A DNA stretch of 64,000 nt from Boesenbergia rotunda (lineage: Eukaryota > Streptophyta > Magnoliopsida > Zingiberales > Zingiberaceae), in NCBI GenBank assembly GCA_024364735.1, contig JAGFNQ010000953.1:10199-74198 (forward strand), in the 5' to 3' direction. Position 1 is the first letter of the stretch. Each line of letters opens with the position of its first letter. The notes under the pieces were generated by a model. That model had not been told where the DNA came from. It worked only from the letters and a program-made list of their open reading frames with translations, and made no database searches. Positions 43,300 through 54,556 of this stretch are shown here, piece by piece. The position numbers were made by a program, and so were the translations under genes.

Positions 43300-44930
43300 A
43301 TGGAAGGTGAAGGTCCACTTGGGGACAAGATCTACACACCACCGGCCTACGACAATGAAGATTTTGCATACTGGAAGGCGAGGATCGAGACGTGGTTCGG
43401 AATGGATTGGGCATGCCGAATTGCGCTTGATGAACCCTTCGAAGTTCCAAAGGACAAGCACGGGAAGAAGCTTCGTCCTAGATATTGGGACAAAGAGCAA
43501 CAAGAACAATTCCGGGCCAATGAGAAGGTAACAAATATTTTGGTTGATATATTACCTAACGACATCTTGAGTTGTGTAGGGTCATATCAAAGTGCATGTG
43601 AATTATGGAGCAAGGTGAAAGAGTATCATGAGACTCCTACAAAAATTCAAGAGCCTAAGGAGAAAAACCCCGTGATTCAAGAAGAGGAAGAAGAAAGTGA
43701 AGAATCGTCAACCTCCTCAAGAGAAGAAGAGGAAGAGGTCTCCACCTCAAGGATTGAGGGGGAGGAGAGATCCACTTCCATGACGGATCAAGAGGAGGCC
43801 TCCACATCATCAAAAGTTGAAGAAGTCTCAACCTCCACCAAAGCAAGGAACAAAGACCACATTACGTGCTTTGGGTGTAATAAAAAGGGGCACTACAAGG
43901 ATAAGTACCCAAAAGGTAAAAAGGAGGTACTCTCTAAACCCGGGTCCATTCGATTAAAATCTAACATGAATTGTAGGAATGGACGAGCCCAAGAGAGAAA
44001 AATAAAGATTAGATGCTTCACATGTGGTGAGCTAGGGCACTACCACACCAAGTGCTATGTGAAATAAAGAAAATGGAGCATCTAAGGAGATGGGAGAAAG
44101 AAGAAAGAAAGAAGAAAAGAAGCCCACATCAAGGAAGGACTACAAGGGTAAGGGAGGTAATTCCTGACCCTAGATTAAATTGTCATTCATATTTAAGTTC
44201 CTCCATGAATGCTAAGAATCATGCCAATTACCCATCCATGAATATTATAAATAATGCAAATCATTCATCCATGCATGCTAGATTTCATGAAAATTGTCTT
44301 TTTGTGCATAACCATGGTTTTAAATATCATGATAGGAATAAGAATAACAAGGTAGACACATATCTTAAGAAAAGCATGCATCATGGTAAATCTAAGACCT
44401 GTGTATCCAAGGCTAAAAGCATTAACCTCAAGGAAGGGAAACAAATGCCTAAGAAAATGGGTAGTTCTAGGAATGTCCAAAGTGGGCATATGGACTACAA
44501 GGTTAAAGGTCTAGAGAGGGAAAATCAAGCCTTGAGGGCAAGGCTTGATACATTAGAAAAAGCCCTAAAAAGATTCACGGTTGGATCTAAGGGCTTAGAC
44601 ATGGTGTTGGGTAGTATAAAACCCAACTATGATAGATCGGGATTGGGGTACCGATCTATGACCTCCAAGGGCAATGGAAAGAAGTATGCTGGGAAAACAT
44701 ACAATCTTAGTAAGGAGGGAAGGTCCAAGGATGACAAGGGGATGCCATCCAAGGGTAAAAAGAGTGACCTAACCAAGGACAAGGTGTCCAAGGTTAAAAA
44801 GGTCAACTTTGTAGGCCAAGAGTCACCGGTGGCACACCGGTGTGGCCTAGTGATGGTTGAGTCACCTAGGGAGGTGGCTAGGGCTAAGAGCTCAAGGGGG
44901 AGTTCTAGAAGCCTTTGGGATATATGGTGA
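43300..44930 (+). pseudogene. A1 gag, frameshifted
   Basis: Same gag type as B and A2: a start with IYTPPAYDNEDFAYW, ETWFGMDW, a capsid-like part to about residue 115, an acidic Ser/Glu tail with repeated E-E-V-S-T-S, and two knuckles. Knuckle 1 is damaged (CFGCNKKGHYKDKY, last Cys to Tyr); knuckle 2 is CFTCGELGHYHTKC. After knuckle 2 a 7-nt deletion relative to A2 (near 44052) shifts the frame and stops at 44065. The downstream frame 44052-44930 continues with a basic part, a coiled coil (LERENQALRARLDTLEKAL), GLDMVLG...DRSGLGYR and ends SLWDIW. No pol. Confidence 0.88.
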
Positions 44931-45999
44931 ATGGACCTTGGGAGAGTTGCTCCTAGAGGTCTAGATGGACCATGGAGTGTGCCAAAAGAATTGGAGACGG
45001 ACTTGAGTCTCAATTCTTGGGTTTTGGCACGGTATTTTTGAGTTTCATGCATGGAAATATGACATTGGGGTCATATTGCATGAAAATTGGTTTTTGATGT
45101 ATAAATGCCATGTAAATCAATGTAGGGATGTATTGTGGGTTGGCATGGGCAGAGACATCAAGAGGAAACCAAAACTAGGACTTTAGGTCAAGGTTCTATT
45201 GAACTTTTTAGTTAGTTTTGGGTTTTGTATCAAACTTGGGAATGGTGATAGATACATTTTGGAATGTATTTTTTCCAAGTAGATATGGGTACCACAAACC
45301 TCTCCACAAAATTTGGGAATTTTTGGAGATTTGTGGAATTTTTGGCGCATTTCTGAATTTTGTCAGAAATGCTGAAATTTCAGACTTTCAGAGTATCAGT
45401 CGACTGCCATTTTGGCAGTCGACTTGTCAAGGCTGATTTTTGTATCATCTGCTGGCTTGGGGTCCAAATGATGCAAAAAAAGTGTATGGGGGGCTAGTAC
45501 ACATTGTTTATGGTCATTGGGGATTAAAAGAACCGATAATTGGGATATTGTTGGGTTCTTTTTGATGTTAGGCAAAGGGGGAGAAGTGTTAGGTTTAAGT
45601 TGGGAAACCAAACACTCCTTTGCAAGAAACCCTAAGTTTAGGGGGAGTTGAGATTAAGGGGGAGCATGGTTGCTCCATTCTTGGCGTAAGGGGAACCTTG
45701 GAGAGGTTCTTAAAAAACCTTTATAAGTCCAATGGAGGGGGAGCTTTGGAGAAGCTTTAAAAAGGCTGGTTTGGTAGAAAATCCTAACTTGGAGGGTTAG
45801 GTGGGAAAAGTCCTAGCTTGGAGGGCTAGGTGTTGGAAAATCCTAACTTGGAGGGTTAGGTGGTAAAAGTCCTAGCTCGGAGGGCTAGGTGTTGGAAAAA
45901 TCCTAACTTGGAGGGTTAGGTGGTAAAAAGTCCTAGCTCGGAGGGCTAGGTGTTTGGAAAATTCCTAACTTGGAGGGTTAGGTGGTAAAAGTCCTAGCT
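44931..45999 (+). other. A1 3' non-coding region with hairpin array
   Basis: Ordered as in B and A2: a paired CAGTCGACTG palindrome (45397-45425), PPT-like tracts at about 45576, 45638, 45657 and 45736, and a hairpin array CCTAACTTGGAGGGTTAGG alternating with CCTAGCTTGGAGGGCTAGG from 45781 into the gap. No gene. Confidence 0.8.
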
Positions 46000-46269
46000 N
46001 NNNNNNNNNNNNNNNNNNNNNNNNNNNNNNNNNNNNNNNNNNNNNNNNNNNNNNNNNNNNNNNNNNNNNNNNNNNNNNNNNNNNNNNNNNNNNNNNNNNN
46101 NNNNNNNNNNNNNNNNNNNNNNNNNNNNNNNNNNNNNNNNNNNNNNNNNNNNNNNNNNNNNNNNNNNNNNNNNNNNNNNNNNNNNNNNNNNNNNNNNNNN
46201 NNNNNNNNNNNNNNNNNNNNNNNNNNNNNNNNNNNNNNNNNNNNNNNNNNNNNNNNNNNNNNNNNNNNN
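46000..46269. other. Assembly gap (N)
   Basis: 270 N. It covers the end of the hairpin array, the PPT of A1 and the first part of the middle LTR; a repeat array is a likely cause of assembly failure. Confidence 1.
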
Positions 46270-46785
46270 AGTCGACTGATGGAACTCACAGAAAGGTCTC
46301 AGTCTGGGACCAGTCGACCAGTCGACTGGTAGGTGGCTGGTGAGCTGGCAAATTCGAACGTTGGGAGTGTCAACGGTCGAATTTGGCTGGCACCAGTCGA
46401 CTGCCCTTGGGGCAGTCGACTGGTAGCGAGAAATCAGCCCCGAGTCCTATTTAAAGAGGACGTCGTGGTGGTTGAGCTTCTTGATGAAACTTGCTTGGAT
46501 AGGGCAAGTTAGTAGTCTTGTGTGCTCAGTAGCTTGCAAAGGATTGTGGAGAGGTTTCTCCACCCACAAGGAGCGACACGGTTCTAGCCGGAGGTTATCC
46601 GGGGAGTAATCTGTCGAAGGATTGTTGGATTAGTCACCCGACCGGGGTGGATACCAACTAAATCAGGTTGTTAGCGTTGTTTTTGTTATTTATTGTATAT
46701 TCCGCTGTGCTACTAACAACGCAGGTTCAAGAAAGAGTTTGAAATCGTTATTCACCCCCTTCTAGCGTCCAGATCGATTCTAACA
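46270..46785 (+). repeat. Middle LTR (3' part)
   Basis: Ends GATTCTAACA. Shares with the right LTR the shortened palindrome (accagtcgaccagtcgactgg region) and the tagcgtccagat end, so this part belongs to A2 as its 5' LTR. Confidence 0.9.
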
Positions 46786-46787
46786 AA

Positions 46788-46799
46788 TGGTATCAGAGC
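46788..46799 (+). promoter_or_regulatory. A2 primer binding site (tRNA-iMet)
   Basis: TGGTATCAGAGC, 2 nt after the LTR end. Confidence 0.95.
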
Positions 46800-46850
46800 G
46801 AGGACCGCTCTTGATCGGACTAACCGCCGAGGGAGCATACGCTAGAGGAA

Positions 46851-48486
46851 ATGGAAGGTGAAGGTCCACTTGGGGACAAGATCTACACACCACCGGCCTA
46901 CGACAATGAAGATTTTACATACTGGAAGGCGAGGATCGAGACGTGGTTCGGAATGGATTGGGCATGCTGAATTGCGCTTGAAGAGCCCTTCGAAGTTCCG
47001 AAGGACAAGCACGGGAAGAAGCTTCGTCCTAGATATTGGGACAAAGAGCAACAAGAACAATTCCGGGCCAATGAGAAGGTAACAAATATTTTGGTTGATA
47101 TATTACCTAACAACATCTTGAGTTGTGTAGGGTCATATCAAAGTGCATGTGAATTATGGAGCAAGGTGAAAGAGTATCATGAGACTCCTACAAAAATTCA
47201 TGAGCCTAAGGAGAAAAGCCCCGTGATTCAAGGAGAGGAGAAAGTGAAGAATCGTCAACCTCCTCAAGAGAAGAAGAGGAAGAGGTCTCCACCTCAAGGA
47301 TTGAGGGGGAGGAAGAGATCCACTTCCCATGCCGAATCAAGAGGAGGCCTCCACATCATCAAAAGTTGAAGAAGTCTCAACCTCCACCAAAGCAAGGAAC
47401 AAAGACCACATTACATGCTTTGGGTGTAATAAAAAGGGGCACTACAAGGATAAGTGCCCAAAAGGTAAAAAGGAGGTACTCTCTAAACCCAAGTCCATTC
47501 GATTAAAATATAACATGAATTGTAGGAATGGAGGAGCCCAAGAGAGAAAAATGAAGATTAGATGCTTCACATGTGGTGAGCTAGGGCACTACCACACCAA
47601 GTGCCCAAAGAAATGTGAAATAAAGAAAATGGAGCATCTAAGGAGATGGGAGAAAGAAGAAAGAAAGAAGAAAAGAAGCCCACATCAAGGAGGGACTACA
47701 AGGGTAAGGGAGGTAATTCCTGACCCTAGATTAAATTGCCATTCATATTTAAGTTCCTCCATGAATGCTAAGAATCATGCCAATTACCCATCCATGAATA
47801 TTAGAAATAATGCAAATCATTCATCCATGTATGCTAGATTTCATGAAAATTGTCTTTTTGTGCATAACCATGGTTTTAAATATCATGATAGGAATAAGAA
47901 TAACAAGGTAGACACATATCTTAAGAAAAGCATGCATCATGGTAAATCTAAGACCTGTGTATCCAAGGCTAAAGGCATTAACCTCAAGGAAGGGAAACAA
48001 ATGCCTAAAAAAATGGGTAGTTCTAGGAATATCCAAAGTGAGCATATGGACTACAAGGTTAAAGGTCTAGAGAGGGAAAATCAAGCCTTGAGGGTAAGGC
48101 TTGATACATTAGAAAAAGCCCTAGAAAGATTCACGGTTGGATCTAAGGGCTTAGACATGGTGTTGGGTAGTATAAAACCCAACTATGATAGATCGGGATT
48201 GGGGTACCGATCTAAGACCTCCAAGGGCAATGTAAAGAAGTATGCTGGGAAAACGTACAATCTTAGTAAGGAGGGAAGGTCCAAGGATGGCAAGGGGATG
48301 CCATCCAAGGGTATAAAGAGTGACCTAACCAAGGACAAGGTGTCCAAGGTTAAAAAGGTCAACTTTGTAGGCCAAGAGTCATCGGTGGCACACCGGTGTG
48401 GCCTAGTGATGGTTGAGTCACCTAGGGAGGTGGCTAGGGCTAAGAGCTCAAGGGGGAGTTCTAGAAGCCTTTGGGATATATGGTGA
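46851..48486 (+). pseudogene. A2 gag, nonsense and frameshift
   Basis: Closest to intact among the gag-only copies. From ATG 46851 the frame is stopped by TGA at about 46967-46969 (Arg in A1, a CpG-type C-to-T change) and then shifts near 47235, where A1 has a longer GAA run. From 47329 a 385-codon frame is uninterrupted, with two good CCHC knuckles CFGCNKKGHYKDKC and CFTCGELGHYHTKC, a basic HLRRWEKEERKKK part, repeated short Asn/His/Met stretches, a coiled coil and GLDMVLG...RSGLGYR, ending SLWDIW. The conserved ending just before the PPT region shows that pol was lost in the ancestor of the family, not in this copy. Confidence 0.88.
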
Positions 48487-49606
48487 ATGGACCTTGGGAG
48501 AGTTGCTCCTAGAGGTCTAGATGGACCATGGAGTGTGCCAAAAGAATTGGAGACGGACTTGAGTCTCAATTATTGGGTTTTGGCACGGTGTTTTTGAGTT
48601 TCATGCATGGAAATATGACATTGGGGTCATATTGCATGAAAATTGATTTTTGATGTATAAATGTCATGTAAATCAATGCTAGGGATGTATTGTGGGTTGG
48701 CATGGGCAGAGACATCAAGAGGAAACCAAAACTAGGACTTTAGGTCAAGGTTCTATTGAACTTTTTAGCTAGTTTTGGGTTTTGTGTCAAACTTGGGAAT
48801 GGTGATAGATACATTTTGGAATGTATTTTTCTCAAGTAGATATGGGTACCACAAACCTCTACACAAAATTTGGGAATTTTTGGAGATTTGTGGAATTTTT
48901 GGCGCATTTCTGAATTTCGTCAGAAATGCTGAAATTTCAGACTTTCAGAGTATCAGTCGATTGCCATTTTGGCAGTCGACTGGTCAAGGCTGATTTTTGT
49001 ATCATCAGCTGGTTTGGGGTCCAAATGATGCAAAACAAGTGTATGGGGGGCTAGTACACATTGTTTATGGTCATTGAGGATTAAAAGAATCGATAATTGG
49101 GATATTGTTGGGTTCTTTTTGATGTTAGGCAAAGGGGGAGAAGTGTTAGGTTTAAGTTGGGAAACCAAACACTCCTTTGCAAGAAACCCTAGGTTTAGGG
49201 GGAGTTGAGATTAAGGGGGAGCATGGTTGCTCCATTCTTGGCGTAAGGGGAACCTTGGAGAGGTTCTTAAAAAACCTTTATAAGTCCAATTGAGGGGGAG
49301 CTTTGGAGAAGCTTTAAAAAGCCTGGTTTGGTAGAAAAATCCTAACTTGGAGGGTTAGGTGGGAAAAGTCCTAGCTTGGAGGGCTAGGTGTTGGAAAATC
49401 CTAACTTGGAGGGTTAGGTGGTAAAAGTCCTAGCTCGGAGGGCTAGGTGTTGGAAAATTCCTAACTTGGAGGGTTAGGTGTGGGATGCCTTGGGATAGGA
49501 TCCAGTTATGCATTGCATATGTATTCATTTAGCATTGTTTTTGCTATTTACTACTATCTTGCTTTCCTAACTTAAACGGATTGCCAAACATCAAAAAGGG
49601 GGAGAT
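48487..49606 (+). other. A2 3' non-coding region
   Basis: Palindrome (48955-48982), PPT-like tracts at about 49133, 49196, 49213, 49290 and 49593, and a short hairpin array at 49337-49482. No gene. Confidence 0.8.
49593..49605 (+). promoter_or_regulatory. A2 polypurine tract
   Basis: AAAAAGGGGGAGA just before the LTR start at 49607. Confidence 0.93.
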
Positions 49607-50620
49607 TGTTGGAGCAATCGTCCCTAAGATGGTCCGGAGTGACCATGGGTTTTGATGTTTGGGCAAAGGGTTTAAGTTAGGTTTACCCTTGTATTTGATA
49701 TGCGTATGTTGAGTGTGCAGGTTGTACAGGTTACGCATATGGACTTGACTGGACGGCCTCGGTACGGTGAAGGATGGCATGGAGGCAAGCTGGAGGCTTG
49801 CGTGCGCATCCGAGGGACTTTGGACAGCAGGGACGATGAGCTGATGGGCGCGGACTTCGAGGCATGCGTGAAGGATGGCATGGAGGTAAGCTGGAGGCTT
49901 GCGTGCATCCGAGGGACGGGAGCCGAAGATGAAGAGGGCGCGAAGGCAACAGTCAAGGCTACTGAAGAGGAGTCAGTCGAGTCGTGAGGGTACGAGTGCT
50001 GTGTGATTGTACTCGGGAAATCCTAGGGTTTGAGTGCGGAGTGGAATGTACTCAGGAAGGGTGACATTAGGTGGGTGACTAGACCAGTCGACTAGCCTGG
50101 GGGCAGTCGACTGATGGAACTCACAGAAAGGTCTCAGTCTGGGACCAGTCGACCAGTCGACTGGTAGGTGGCTGGTGAGCTGGCAAATTCGAACGTTGGG
50201 AGTGTCAACGGTCGAATTTGGCTGGCACCAGTCGACTGCCCTTGGGGCAGTCGACTGGTAGCGAGAAATCAGCCCCGAGTCCTATTTAAAGAGGACGTCG
50301 TGGTGGTTGAGCTTCTTGACGAAACTTGCTTGGATAGGGCAAGTTAGTAGTCTTGTGTGCTCAGTAGCTTGCAAAGGATTGTGGAGATGTTTCTCCACCC
50401 ACAAGGAGCGACACGGTTCTAGCCAGAGGTTATTCGGGGAGTGATCCGCCGAAGGATTGTTGGATTAGTCACTCGACCGGGGTGGATACCAACTAAATCT
50501 GGTTGTTAGCGTTGTTTTTGTTGTTTATTGTATATTCCGCTGTGCTACTAACAACGCAGGTTCAAGAAAGAGTTCGAAATCGCTATTCACCCCCTTCTAG
50601 CGTCCAGATTGATTCTAACA
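49607..50620 (+). repeat. A2 3' LTR
   Basis: TGTTGGAGCAATCG...GATTCTAACA, 1014 bp. Followed by CACAT and a truncated inverted LTR, not by the Gypsy gag that flanks the left LTR. Confidence 0.93.
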
Positions 50621-50863
50621 CACATGACGTCCTTTGCGTATACCTCGAAGTGTGCTTTCCTCAACTCATCGTTGCTACGTTGTCCACGGTCCCTCGGATG
50701 CACCACCCTTCACCGAATCTGAAGCCATCAAGGTGAGTCATATGCGTATCCTACATAACCTACATACTCAAATACGCATATCAAATACAAGGGCAAACCT
50801 AACTTAAACCCTTTGTCCAAACATCAAAACACATGGTTCAACCGACCATATATTGCCTCAACA
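50621..50863 (-). repeat. Element I 3' LTR, truncated by A2
   Basis: On the minus strand it starts TGTTGAGGCAATATATGG and follows the A-family LTR for about 240 nt. It is cut at 50620. The reverse-complement PPT TCTCCCCCTTTTT is next to it at 50865-50877. Confidence 0.8.
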
Positions 50864-52019
50864 ATCTCCCCCTTTTTGATGTTTGACAATACGTTTAAGT
50901 TTGGAAAAACATATAGCAAATGCAAATGATATTAAAACATTTGGACTTACGTTGCCAATGCTACATCTTAAACTTATATCGCCAATGCTTTTGCAAACAT
51001 GGAATGCCAATGCAAACATGTATGGATTCTATCACATGACATCCCCCACACCTAAACTCCCCATTAAGTTAGAATTTTTATCAAGGGTTTTTTAAGAACC
51101 TCTCCAAGGCTCCCTTACACTTGGACTTACCAAGGGCATTTTAAGAACCTATCACAAGGCTCCCCCTTTGCCAATAGATGAGCAATAATGCTCCCCCTTC
51201 ACCTACGCTCCCCTTTGAGCTAGGATTTCTTGTAAAGATACTTATGGGTGTCCTAATTAAACCTTAATTCTCCCCCTTTGTCATACATCAAAAAAAACTC
51301 CACAAATATTCTAATCATTGGATTCTTTACCATCTAATTATCATAAATATTGTATATTAATCCCTCATAAGATTATACACATTTTGACATCATTAGGATA
51401 TTTTTTGATTTGCTAAAAACAGTTTCAGCAAGTATCAATCGATTGAGACAGTTACCAATCGACTGATCCCTATCAAAAATGAACCTCATAGAATTATCAA
51501 TCGATTGTCCCCTGAACCAGTCGACTGATAATCAGAAATCAACCTTTCAATATTTCTGAAACCAATTTCAGAAATGCATAACCAATTCCATAAATTTTTA
51601 AAAATTTTTAAATTTTGTGGAGAGGTTTGTGGTACCCGTGTCTACTTAGGAAAAATACATTCAAAAATGTATCTATCACCAATCCTAAGATTGACACAAA
51701 ACTCAAAACTATCTAATTGGTTCAATTGAACTTTGACCTAAAATCCTAGTTTTAGCTTTCTCTTGATATATCTGCCCATATCAAACCACAGTGCATCCCT
51801 AGCATTGTTTGATATAGCATCTATACATCAAAAATTAAATTTTCATGCAATATGACCCCAATGTCATCTTTTCATACATGAACCACAAATCACAATGTGT
51901 CAAATCCCTAAGGTTGAGACTCAAATCCGTCTCTAAACCCTTTGGTATATTCCATGGCTCATCTAGACTTTCATGAGGTATCCTTTCGAGATCCATTGAC
52001 CATGAGTTCCAATTTGGTT
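50864..52019 (-). other. Element I 3' non-coding region
   Basis: Reverse complement of the layout in A and B: PPT-like tracts at about 50866, 51161, 51191 and 51271, and degenerate palindromes (ATCAATCGATTG, CAGTCGACTG) at 51435-51535. No gene. Confidence 0.7.
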
Positions 52020-52568
52020 CTTTGAGCTCCCTCTTGAGCTCTTAGCCTTAGCCACCTCCCTAGGTGACTCATCTACCACCATTAGGTCACACTAGTGTAC
52101 ATCCGATAATTCTTGGTCAACAAACCTAACTCTCTTAACCTTGGACACCTTATCCTTGGTTAAGTTTTTCTTCCCTTTAATCTTGGACATCTTATCCTTG
52201 GTTAAGGTCTTCTTCTTACCCTTAAATGGCACTCCTTGTCATTTTTGGACTTCTCCTCCTTACCATAATTATATGCTACCCTAGCATATATATATTTTCA
52301 TTGGCATTTGAGCTCATCGATCGATATCCCAAACCTGATCTATCATTGTTGAGTTGTTGACTCCCCAACAATTTATCTAACCCCTTAGATTCAATAGTGA
52401 ATCTATCTAGGGTTTTCTCTAATCTATCAAGCTTTGCCCTCAAAGCTTGATTTTCTATTTCTAGGTTCTTAAACTAAGAATCGACATATCCACTTTTGAC
52501 ATTTCTAGACCTACTCAATTGACTAGGCATATATCTTTCCTTTTTGGGATTTATGCCTTGGTCATTAG
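52020..52568 (-). pseudogene. Element I gag, C-terminal part
   Basis: Minus-strand remnant of the gag-only family. The translated order (coiled coil, then the D-L-T-K-D-K-V-S-K type segment, then S-P-R-E-V-A-K-A-K-S-S) follows A2 codons near its end, but stops and shifts are frequent. Split from its upstream part by solo LTR J. Confidence 0.65.
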
Positions 52569-53452
52569 TGTTGGAACAATCTAGGTGCCCTAGGTTTTGA
52601 TGTTTGAGTAAAGGTTTAAGTTAGGTTTATTGGTATTTGATATGTATTATGAGTGTGCAGGATACAGGCACAACAAGGAAAGTCCAAGTGGGATCTTGGC
52701 AAAGAAAAACCTGACAACAAGAACCGAGACCGAAGAAAGCTCTAGAATGCAAGTCATGAAGGATAGAGAAGCATCCGAGAGACGCAAGGCTGATGGAGGA
52801 GGCTAGAAGGCTAATCTAGGTTGGTCGGGCGAGGACGAGTGCAGAGTGATTGTACTCGGGGCTAAAACCTTTGGTTTAGGGTTTGGGCAGTTGATTGCTG
52901 TTAGGAGCAGTCGATTGGTAGATGTCATAGAAAGATCAATCGATTGATCTTCTATGCAGCCAAATGGTGTCGGCTGAATTCGAACGTTGAACTGTAATAT
53001 TTGAATCGATAGCTGGCAGTCAACTGGTATTGGCACCAGTCGACTAGTAACGTCTGGATCAGGAACGAGCTCTATTTAAGAGAATTCAGTTTGGCTAGAC
53101 AAAGGTTGACGAAATAAGTTTGATTAAAGCTTATTAGTAGTCTACAAATACTCAGGTGTGCTTGCGAGTTTGTGGTGAGATTTTTCACACCTACAAGGAG
53201 CTACGCAAGCTAGCCTGAGACTTTCCGGGGAGTCATCCACCGACGAATCGGGATCGTCCATCTTACAGACAGTCGTAGAGTAGGAGCGTCATCTCCGAAC
53301 CATGCTAAAGGTTTTGTGTTAGCAGTTTATTTCTTTTTGTTAGTTTAGTTTATTTTGTATTCTGTTGCACGCTAACATCGTAGGAAGAAGAACAGCAATT
53401 AGTGGGTGATCGGCTATTCACCCCTCTCTAGCCGGGTCAACGATTCTCAACA
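52569..53452 (+). mobile_element. Solo LTR J (884 bp)
   Basis: TGTTGGAACAATCTAGGTGCC...GATTCTCAACA. Flanks ATTAG (52564-52568) and TTTAG (53453-53457) match at 4 of 5 bases. The gag of element I is collinear across it. Has GTCGACT-type palindromes (52890-53050), a TATTTAAG box near 53074 and the end block tattcacccctctctagc. Confidence 0.82.
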
Positions 53453-53620
53453 TTTAGGTCTAATTGTTCTAAATTTATCATGATATATGGATTACGTAGG
53501 GTTTTGATATACAATTATTCTATTCCTATCATGATATTTAAAATCAAAATTATGCATGGGTAAATAATTTACATTATTTTTAGCATGCATGGAGGAATTT
53601 GAATTACATTTAAAATCAAA
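53359..53620. repeat. 262-bp tandem duplication, copy 1
   Basis: The segment from ATTCTGTTGCACGC (end of solo LTR J) through the adjoining gag sequence to taaaatcaaa is repeated at once as copy 2 (53621-53674 plus 54108 to about 54310), which holds the MITE. The duplication crosses the LTR-gag junction, so it arose after LTR J inserted. Confidence 0.85.
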
Positions 53621-54556
53621 ATTCTGTTGTGCACTAACATCGTAGGAAGAAGAACCACAATTAGTGGGTGATCGTAGGGATGACAATGGGTCGAGTTCGG
53701 GTCGGATTCTATATCCTCCGTACCCATACCCATTGGGTATCGGATATCCATCGGGTATACTCATACCCATTAAAGGATCGAATATCTTGTATACTAATAA
53801 TTTTTTTTTCTTTCTATCCAACTATATCATTGAACAAAAGTACATTATAATTAACATTAAAGTTAAAAAAATATATATCTATAATTTTAAAAATAGATTA
53901 AGCATATATATAATCTATTTCTAACATTAATACAAATTATTAGTAGGTTTTGGAGAAAAAATCTTTAATGTATATATGTATTTTTTATTTAATCGGGTAT
54001 TCGGGTCGGATATCGAGTATTGATAGTCCCTCCATATCCTCCTCCATTCGGGTCGGATGTCAGATTCTCCATCGGATTCGGGTGAAATTGTCATCCCTAG
54101 GTGATCGGCTATTCACCCCTCTCTAGCCGGGTCAATGATTCTCAACACTTAGGTCTAATTGTTCTAAATTTATCATGATATATGGATTGCGTAGGGTTTT
54201 GATATACATTTATCCTATTCCTATCATAATATTTAAAATCAAAATTATGCATGGGTAAATAATTTACATTATTTCTAGCATGCATGAAGGAATTTGAATT
54301 GCATTTCAAATTAGGGATTATCTCTCTTATCTTTGAAGCTCCCCCTTGATGTGAGCTGTTCTTCTTTTTCATATCCCACTTCTTCAAGTGCGCCAATTAC
54401 TTGAATTTTCCACTCCTTGGGCACTTCATCTGGTGAAGCATCTAATGTTCTTCTTTTCCTTCTTCTTCCTACAACTCATATTAGAATTTAAAGAAATTAA
54501 AATGGGTTTAGGGTTTACCTCCTTACCCAATGGACACTTATCCTTGTAGTGTCCTT
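53453..54556 (-). pseudogene. Element I gag, N-terminal and knuckle part
   Basis: Broken minus-strand gag. Near 54551 is knuckle 1 (last part GHYKDKCPLGK), cut at 54557 by the C' LTR. Downstream (54342-54396) is the H-L-K-K-W-D-M-K-K-K region. The N-H-M-type stretch (N-V-N-Y-L-P-M-H-N-F-D-F-K-Y) appears twice because of the tandem duplication. The capsid-like part lies beyond C' outside the window. Confidence 0.7.
53675..54099 (+). mobile_element. hAT-type MITE (425 bp)
   Basis: Terminal inverted repeats TAGGGATGACAAT / ATTGTCATCCCTA and a perfect 8-bp target-site duplication GGTGATCG (53667-53674 and 54100-54107). The inside is AT-rich and non-coding, with gggtcgga / tcggattcggg near the ends. 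An 8-bp TSD with these ends fits the hAT superfamily; no transposase is encoded. Confidence 0.92.

Larger units (their letters stand above)
42208..50620 (+). mobile_element. Tandem A1-A2: LTR-gag-LTR-gag-LTR
   Basis: Three LTRs (42208-43234, gap to 46785, 49607-50620) and two internal regions with gag and no pol. Outer flanks differ (CTAAG left, CACAT right). The middle and right LTRs share variants absent from the left LTR. This fits recombination between two separate gag-only elements. Confidence 0.9.
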
